A DNA stretch of 64,000 nucleotides, taken from assembly GCF_009765975.1 (NCBI RefSeq), contig NZ_LMUJ01000063.1:58223-122222 (forward strand). Reading direction: 5' to 3'. This DNA comes from Acidisphaera sp. S103. Lineage in GTDB: Bacteria; Pseudomonadota; Alphaproteobacteria; Acetobacterales; Acetobacteraceae. Of the stretch, positions 59,265 through 64,000 are shown in pieces; within the stretch, counting starts at the first letter, position 1, and each line of letters opens with the position of its first letter. The translations under genes were made by a program, and so were the position numbers. The notes under the pieces are model-generated. The model did not search any database. It worked only from the letters and a program-made list of their open reading frames with translations, and was not told the DNA's origin.

Positions 59265-59627
59265 CTATGCCGGATCAATTTCCCTTTCGATCGTCGCGCC
59301 CAGGTCGCGTTCCGCAACGGCCAGGTCGTGGCTGGCCTGCAAATCGACCCAGAACTTCGCACCCGTCCCGAAATATCGCCCCAACCGCAGCGCCGTTTCC
59401 GCCGTCACCGCCCGTCGCCCGCGGACGATATCGGTGATGCGATTGGCCGGCACCCGCAGCTTCAACGCCAGCGCATTGGCGGTCAGATTGCGTGCCGTCA
59501 GTTCGTCGGCAAGGGTTTCCCCAGGATGGGACGGCGGCAGGGCCACGCCATCGGGGTAGTGGAAGCCCTCCTCGTCATCCGGACGGGAAGCCGGAGGGAC
59601 AGCGCGTGCCATGACCATCTGATCCAT
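59265..59627 (-). CDS. higA: HigA-type antitoxin
   Basis: This 120-residue protein has the XRE-type HTH in the form typical of HigA: HPGETLADELTARNLTANAL then LRVPANRITDIVRGRRAVTA and LRLGRYFGTGAKFWVDLQAS. It neutralises HigB and represses the operon. An acidic/proline-rich stretch of about 30 residues precedes the HTH. It starts 28 bases after higB, the reversed toxin-first order usual for hig systems. Confidence 0.92.
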   Translation of the reverse strand: MDQMVMARAVPPASRPDDEEGFHYPDGVALPPSHPGETLADELTARNLTANALALKLRVPANRITDIVRGRRAVTAETALRLGRYFGTGAKFWVDLQASHDLAVAERDLGATIEREIDPA

Positions 59628-59655
59628 GCTTGCCCTCGGGCGTTTGTCCCGGGGG

Positions 59656-59934
59656 TCAGTGCGGGTCCAGGATGTGAAGGTCATAGGCGTCCCCGTCCTT
59701 GAAGCGGAAATGGATACGCCAGGGCCCGTTCACGTCGACCGACCAGAAATCCCGCTTGTCACCTTTCAGCTTATGCAGTCCCACACTGTTCAACCCGGCC
59801 AAAGCCTGAAGGTTGGACGCCGTATTGATCTGCCGAAGCCGACGATGCGCGAGCGTGACATCCATGCCGGAAAACCTGGACTTTCCTTGTTCGACGAACT
59901 GCCGCGTCGCGGAGCCCTTGATCGAGCGGATCAT
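59656..59934 (-). CDS. higB: HigB/RelE-type mRNA interferase toxin
   Basis: This 92-residue toxin starts MIRSIKGSATRQFVEQGKSR and has LHKLKGDKRDFWSVDVNGPW plus RIHFRFKDGDAYDLHILDPH, the family pattern of ribosome-dependent mRNA cleavers. I use the ATG at 59934; the longer frame adds a non-homologous leader that overlaps the promoter. It is followed by its antitoxin gene higA. All recognisable core residues are present, so the pair looks active. Confidence 0.9.
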   Translation of the reverse strand: MIRSIKGSATRQFVEQGKSRFSGMDVTLAHRRLRQINTASNLQALAGLNSVGLHKLKGDKRDFWSVDVNGPWRIHFRFKDGDAYDLHILDPH

Positions 59935-60000
59935 GCGTATCCCCTTCCACCCCCGACGATGGGCGCCGGAGGTTAAGGAATGGTTTACGCCCGCGGAAAA

Positions 60001-60036
60001 AACATAATATACCACACGTAGTATGTCAAGGATACT
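60001..60036 (-). promoter_or_regulatory. promoter and operator of higBA
   Basis: On the minus strand, a perfect -35 TTGACA (60029-60024) and TATGTT (60006-60001) are 17 bases apart. Two dyads built from ATAC/GTAT overlap them: 60009-60024 and AGTAT-N7-ATACT at 60020-60036. Together they cover the spacer and the -35, as expected for HigA autorepression. Confidence 0.75.
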
Positions 60037-60269
60037 ATCCACCTCATACGATACAGAATTCTCCGGCTTCGCGTTAACCGATTTTGAGACCTGGGCTCAC
60101 GACCACTGACCACGCGTCCACGGACCTGTTTTCTCGTCAGGGGCACACCGGGAACGGCAATGTGTCCGTTCAAACCCCCCCAGCCCGTGGGATCGCGGCA
60201 TCGCCAGGCTTCTTGCAATGACATCATACGGTGGTCATCTGCCACACCACCCACGCCTGGAGACAGCAA

Positions 60270-62165
60270 ATGAGTGCAACCGCGACAAGCGGTGCGGCGG
60301 CGGAAACCTCGCCCGCCGACCGGCCGGTCACCGCCGTGGGGGCGCTGGCGGCGTTGGGCATCGTCTACGGCGACCTTGGCACCAGTCCGCTCTACACCTA
60401 CCAGGCCATCGTCGGCACCGTCGGCGGCCACCCGTCGGCACAGGACGCTCTGGGCCTGCTGTCGCTGGTGGTCTGGGCGCTCATCATCACCGTCTCGGTC
60501 AAATACTGCGTCTTCGTGATGCGCGCCGACAACCACGGTGAGGGCGGCATCCTGGCCCTGATGGCGCTGGTGACCCGGGGCCGTTCGGGTGGCGCGCTGA
60601 TCGTCGCCGGCCTGTTCGGCGCCGCGCTGATTTACGGTGACGGCATCATCACGCCGGCAATCTCCGTCCTGAGCGCTCTGGAGGGCGTCAACGTCGTCAC
60701 CGACGTGCTCAAGCCCTACGTGGTACCCGCCGCGCTGCTGGTGCTGCTGGCCCTGTTTGGTGCGCAGATGAAGGGTACCGCCAGTATCGGGCGCGTATTC
60801 GGCCCGATCATGCTGCTTTGGTTCGTGACCATCGCGATCCTCGGCGTATCCGGCATCGTGCGGCGGCCCGAGGTGATCGTGGCGATCGATCCCCTGCACG
60901 CGATCCGGTTTATCCTCACGCACGGCTGGCACAGTTTCGTGGTCCTGGGCGGCGTGTTCCTGGCGATCACCGGCGGTGAGGCGCTGTATGCCGACATGGG
61001 CCATTTCGGCCGCAATCCGATCCGGTCGTCCTGGTACACCGTCGTGTTGCCCGCGCTGCTGCTGTGCTACGCCGGGCAGACCGCCCTGCTGCTGGAAAAT
61101 CCCGGTCTGGATGGCAATCCTTTCTTCAAGCTGGCCCCAACCTGGGCGGTGGTCCCGCTGGTGGTGCTGGCGACCCTTGCCACCGTTATCGCCAGCCAGG
61201 CCATCATCACCGGCGCCTTCTCCCTGACGCGGCAGGCGATGCAACTTGGCTGGTTCCCGGGCCTGAACATCCGGCAGACCTCGGACGAAGAATACGGCCA
61301 GATCTACGTGCCGGCGGTGAACTGGACGATGATGGTCTGCACGCTGCTGCTGACCTACAGCTTCGGCAGCTCCGACAGCCTGGCCGGCGCGTACGGCACC
61401 GCCGTGTCCACGACGATGCTGCTGACCACCGCCTTGCTGTTCAACGCCATGCGAGACGTGTGGCGCTGGCCGGTCGTGGTCGCCGCACCGGTCAGCTTGC
61501 TGTTCCTGCTGATCGACCTGGCATTCTTTGGCGCCAATCTGCTGAAGATACGGGAAGGGGGATGGATACCGCTGCTGCTGGGTGTGCTGATCTTGATCGT
61601 GATGACGACCTGGCGCCGGGGCATCGAGGCGACCCGCCGGTCCCTGGTGCAGCGGCCGGAATCGATCGCCGAATTCCTGGCGACACTGAAGAGCGGCACG
61701 ATCGCTCGGGTTCCCGGAACCGCGGTGTTCTTCAGTCGCGGCGATGCGGCGGTTCCGGCGGTCCTGGTTGGTCACGTCGCCCAGATGAAGGCGGTGCAGG
61801 AAACCGTCATCAGCCTGACCGTGCGTTTCGAGGATTATCCGCGTGTCCCGCTGTCCGAACGCGCCTCGGTCGAGCCGGTAGCCGAGGGGTTTTGGCACGT
61901 CACGGTGCGCTTTGGCTTCATCGAGGTTCCCAATGTCGTTGCCGCGCTGGCCTGCGCCAAGGAAAAGGGCTGCATGATCAATCTGGATGACGCCGTCTAT
62001 TTCGCCGCCCACGATCAGGTTGTGCGTAGCAAGCGCGGACCGCGGATGGCCGCATGGCGGCGCGTGCTGTTCGCCGCGATGTACCGCAACGCCGTCCGGT
62101 CGCCCGATCGTTTCGATCTTCCGCCCGAGAAGTTTCTCGAGATCGTCCGCCAGATCGCGCTGTAG
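60270..62165 (+). CDS. kup: potassium uptake protein Kup
   Basis: This 631-residue inner-membrane protein has about 12 helices in the first 430 residues, beginning with the Kup signature GALGIVYGDLGTSPLYTYQ-like segment, and a cytoplasmic C-terminal domain of about 190 residues. Conserved parts include RADNHGEGGILALMALV and GDGIITPAISVLSALEG. It imports K+ with protons, useful at low pH. GGAG precedes the ATG at 60270. It is a single-gene unit next to higBA. Confidence 0.95.
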   Translation: MSATATSGAAAETSPADRPVTAVGALAALGIVYGDLGTSPLYTYQAIVGTVGGHPSAQDALGLLSLVVWALIITVSVKYCVFVMRADNHGEGGILALMALVTRGRSGGALIVAGLFGAALIYGDGIITPAISVLSALEGVNVVTDVLKPYVVPAALLVLLALFGAQMKGTASIGRVFGPIMLLWFVTIAILGVSGIVRRPEVIVAIDPLHAIRFILTHGWHSFVVLGGVFLAITGGEALYADMGHFGRNPIRSSWYTVVLPALLLCYAGQTALLLENPGLDGNPFFKLAPTWAVVPLVVLATLATVIASQAIITGAFSLTRQAMQLGWFPGLNIRQTSDEEYGQIYVPAVNWTMMVCTLLLTYSFGSSDSLAGAYGTAVSTTMLLTTALLFNAMRDVWRWPVVVAAPVSLLFLLIDLAFFGANLLKIREGGWIPLLLGVLILIVMTTWRRGIEATRRSLVQRPESIAEFLATLKSGTIARVPGTAVFFSRGDAAVPAVLVGHVAQMKAVQETVISLTVRFEDYPRVPLSERASVEPVAEGFWHVTVRFGFIEVPNVVAALACAKEKGCMINLDDAVYFAAHDQVVRSKRGPRMAAWRRVLFAAMYRNAVRSPDRFDLPPEKFLEIVRQIAL

Positions 62166-62225
62166 CGTCGACTTGCCCGAGCCTGACCGGTGTTATAGCA
62201 GGGGCCGGTAAAAAGGGGGAAACCG

Positions 62226-63257
62226 ATGATGATCCACCGGCGGCATGTGCTGGGGGCCGGGGTGGCTGCGCCGTTCATCTTGTCCGGTCGGGCGCGGGCG
62301 GCTTCCGTTGTGCGGTTCGGATCGGTTGGTGGACTGACCGACGCGGGTGTGTACCTGGCGGACGATCAGGGCTATTTCTCGGCGGCCGGCGTTGGCGTCC
62401 AAATGCTGCGCATGCCGAATGCGCCGTCACTGTTGACCGCCCTGGCGACGGGCCAGTTGGATGTCGCGGGGATATCCGTGACGCCGGGGCTGTTCAGCGC
62501 GATCACGCAGGGCGTGCAGATCCGCATTGTCGGGGATAAGCAGAGCGTCAGGCCGGGGTTTTCAGCCACCAGGCTTGTCGTGCGCAGTGGCTTCCCAACG
62601 GGCACGGAAGCGGCGCAGGTGGCGGCGCTGAAAGGCAAGGCGGTTGCGATCTCCTCCAAGGCGGCGTCGGTCGCGATGGTGTTGGGGAATTATCTGGCCG
62701 GGTTCGGCTTGAAGCCGACGGATATTCGCATGGTGGAATTGTCGTATCCCAGCATGGTTCCCGCTCTGGGCAGCGGGGCGGTGGATGCGGCGGTGGTGCT
62801 GGAGCCGTTTTTGTCCGAGGCGTTGCAGATGGGGGTTGCCCGGCAGGTGAACGACCTGGTGGCCGCGTCGGGCGGTACCGCCACCGAGGCCAGCACCAGC
62901 GTGCCGCTGGTGTACAGCGAAACGTTCGCCCGCGATCATGCCGCCGCACAAGGTTTCATGGATGCGTATCTGCGCGGTGTCCGGCTGTACAATGACGCCT
63001 TTGCGCGTGGCATCGACAAGGACAAGATCATTAGCATCCTGGCAACACGAGCCAAGCTGGATGCTGGCGTGATCCGCAATGGATTTCCGGCCGGGCTTGA
63101 CCCGAACGGCAAGGTCAGCGTGCGGTTCCTGCAACAATGCCAGGATTTCTTCGTGCAGCAGCATTACCTGCAGGCCCCGATCGACCTGAAGAAACTGGTC
63201 GATACATCGTTCGCCGACAGCACTGTCGCTCGCTTGGGGGAATACAAGTTCGGATGA
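62226..63257 (+). CDS. ABC transporter substrate-binding protein (nitrate/sulfonate/taurine type)
   Basis: This 343-residue protein has a twin-arginine-like leader (HRRHVLGAGVAAPFILSG, cut near RARA). The NMT1/SsuA-like fold follows: DAGVYLADDQGYFSAAGVGV, then LTALATGQLDVAGISVTPGL. It binds a small ligand such as a sulfonate, nitrate or a thiamine precursor in the periplasm. Its TGA stop overlaps the ATG of the ATPase gene by 4 bases. The permease gene presumably lies beyond the window. Confidence 0.9.
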   Translation: MMIHRRHVLGAGVAAPFILSGRARAASVVRFGSVGGLTDAGVYLADDQGYFSAAGVGVQMLRMPNAPSLLTALATGQLDVAGISVTPGLFSAITQGVQIRIVGDKQSVRPGFSATRLVVRSGFPTGTEAAQVAALKGKAVAISSKAASVAMVLGNYLAGFGLKPTDIRMVELSYPSMVPALGSGAVDAAVVLEPFLSEALQMGVARQVNDLVAASGGTATEASTSVPLVYSETFARDHAAAQGFMDAYLRGVRLYNDAFARGIDKDKIISILATRAKLDAGVIRNGFPAGLDPNGKVSVRFLQQCQDFFVQQHYLQAPIDLKKLVDTSFADSTVARLGEYKFG

Positions 63258-64000
63258 CGCAGGGGCGGCAAACAGCGCTTCAGGTCGCCGGGTTGCGAAA
63301 AGTATTCATCACCCGCCAGAACGCGGTGGTGGAAGCGATCGGCGGCGTATCGTTGGACATCGGCGCAGGAGAGGTCGTTGCGATCCTGGGTCCCAGCGGC
63401 TGCGGCAAATCCAGCCTGCTGCGCATTCTGGCGGGGCTGGACGAGGACTATGAGGGCCAGATCGATTGGTCGCTGGCCAACCCTCGCGGTTTGCCTGATC
63501 GGTTGCTGGCTGCGACCGTCTTCCAGGCGGATTCGACCATGCCGTGGATGACCGTCGAGAAGAACCTGCGTATCGGTCTGTCGGGGTTGAAGCTGACGGC
63601 TTCGGTGGCCGAGGAACGTATCGCCCGTAACCTTGCCCTGGTTGGCCTGGCGGCGTTCCGGCGGGCTTATCCGCACGAATTGTCGGGTGGGATGCGGCAA
63701 CGGGTCTCGATCGCCCGAGCGCTGGCAACCGATCCGCTGTTGCTGTTGATGGACGAACCGTTGGCCGCATTGGATGCGCAAACCCGGATCGTCATGCAGC
63801 AGGAACTGATCAACATCTGGCAGCGAACCAACTCCACCGTCGTCTACGTGACGCACGACATCGCCGAGGCGGTGACACTTGCCGATACGGTTGTGGTGAT
63901 GACCAGCCGGCCCGGCCGGATCAAGGCGGTGCGTTCGGTGCCGTTCGGACGGGATCGCGATGTGATCGCGTTGCGCCGAGAACCGGTCTTTCGCGAACTC
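63254..64000 (+). CDS. ABC transporter ATP-binding protein (SsuB/TauB type), cut by window end
   Basis: The frame runs 249 codons from the ATG at 63254 to the window edge without a stop. It has Walker A GPSGCGKS (46-53), the Q-loop VFQADSTMPWM, the signature LSGGMRQRV (about 139), Walker B LLLLMDEP and the H-loop VTHD. It is the motor of the importer whose binding protein lies just upstream. Only a few C-terminal residues should be missing. Confidence 0.93.
   Translation, partial: MTQGRQTALQVAGLRKVFITRQNAVVEAIGGVSLDIGAGEVVAILGPSGCGKSSLLRILAGLDEDYEGQIDWSLANPRGLPDRLLAATVFQADSTMPWMTVEKNLRIGLSGLKLTASVAEERIARNLALVGLAAFRRAYPHELSGGMRQRVSIARALATDPLLLLMDEPLAALDAQTRIVMQQELINIWQRTNSTVVYVTHDIAEAVTLADTVVVMTSRPGRIKAVRSVPFGRDRDVIALRREPVFREL

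Noticed and set aside
59985-62012. 675-codon minus-strand frame opposite kup
   Set aside because: It has low-complexity H/Q/R-rich translation, no ribosome site, and lies fully over a clear membrane-protein gene.

Overview
The window reads as chromosomal DNA from a GC-rich Gram-negative bacterium, most likely an alphaproteobacterium of the order Rhodospirillales and perhaps the family Acetobacteraceae. The clues are the order yqeY-dnaG-rpoD, an alpha operon without rpsD, an OpgG with a Tat-type leader, an outer-membrane porin, and interspersed palindromes of the 'CGTCATGGCCGGG' kind common in this group. The family-level placement is an inference.

Region by region. Positions 1-6,300 hold accessory metabolism: a Rieske ferredoxin, two short-chain dehydrogenases, an amidohydrolase and a class A flavin hydroxylase, which looks like a catabolic patch. 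Inside it is a broken VapC-type toxin gene. Its two ends are about 1.1 kb apart and flank a two-helix membrane protein of unknown function, while the AbrB-like antitoxin gene is intact. Positions 6,300-20,060 are housekeeping: photolyase, sigma-70 (rpoD), primase (dnaG), a GatB/YqeY protein, a GFA-fold protein, carA, carB, greA, threonine ammonia-lyase and a uracil-DNA-glycosylase-like protein. carA carries an in-frame N-terminal helix-turn-helix domain behind two matching palindromes and an apparently leaderless promoter.

Positions 20,060-33,200 hold a porin with a long AT-rich upstream region, a branched-chain-type ABC binding protein next to an enolase-superfamily enzyme, a membrane glycosyltransferase, a GH5 glycosidase, a PLP decarboxylase, a LysR regulator, trxB, a tRNA-Ala(CGC) and an asparagine synthetase. 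A chain of about ten small hairpins follows the decarboxylase and looks like a structured RNA. My best guess is a stand-alone HEARO/omega RNA with no iscB gene beside it.

Positions 33,400-50,313 are one ribosomal-protein run: rpsL-rpsG-(no fusA)-tuf / rpsJ to rplO / secY-adk / rpsM-rpsK-rpoA-rplQ. Visible terminators and promoters cut it into at least four transcription units. fusA, the usual third gene of the str operon, is missing between rpsG and tuf.

Positions 50,314-64,000 return to accessory genes: both subunits of a ring-hydroxylating dioxygenase, a secreted DUF1223 protein, a LysR regulator divergent from a flavin-binding PNPOx-like protein, the opgGH pair for periplasmic glucans, a higBA toxin-antitoxin pair with a clear promoter and operator, the potassium transporter kup, and a nitrate/sulfonate/taurine-type ABC importer whose ATPase runs off the end of the window.

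I saw no CRISPR array, rRNA genes, prophage or intact insertion sequence.
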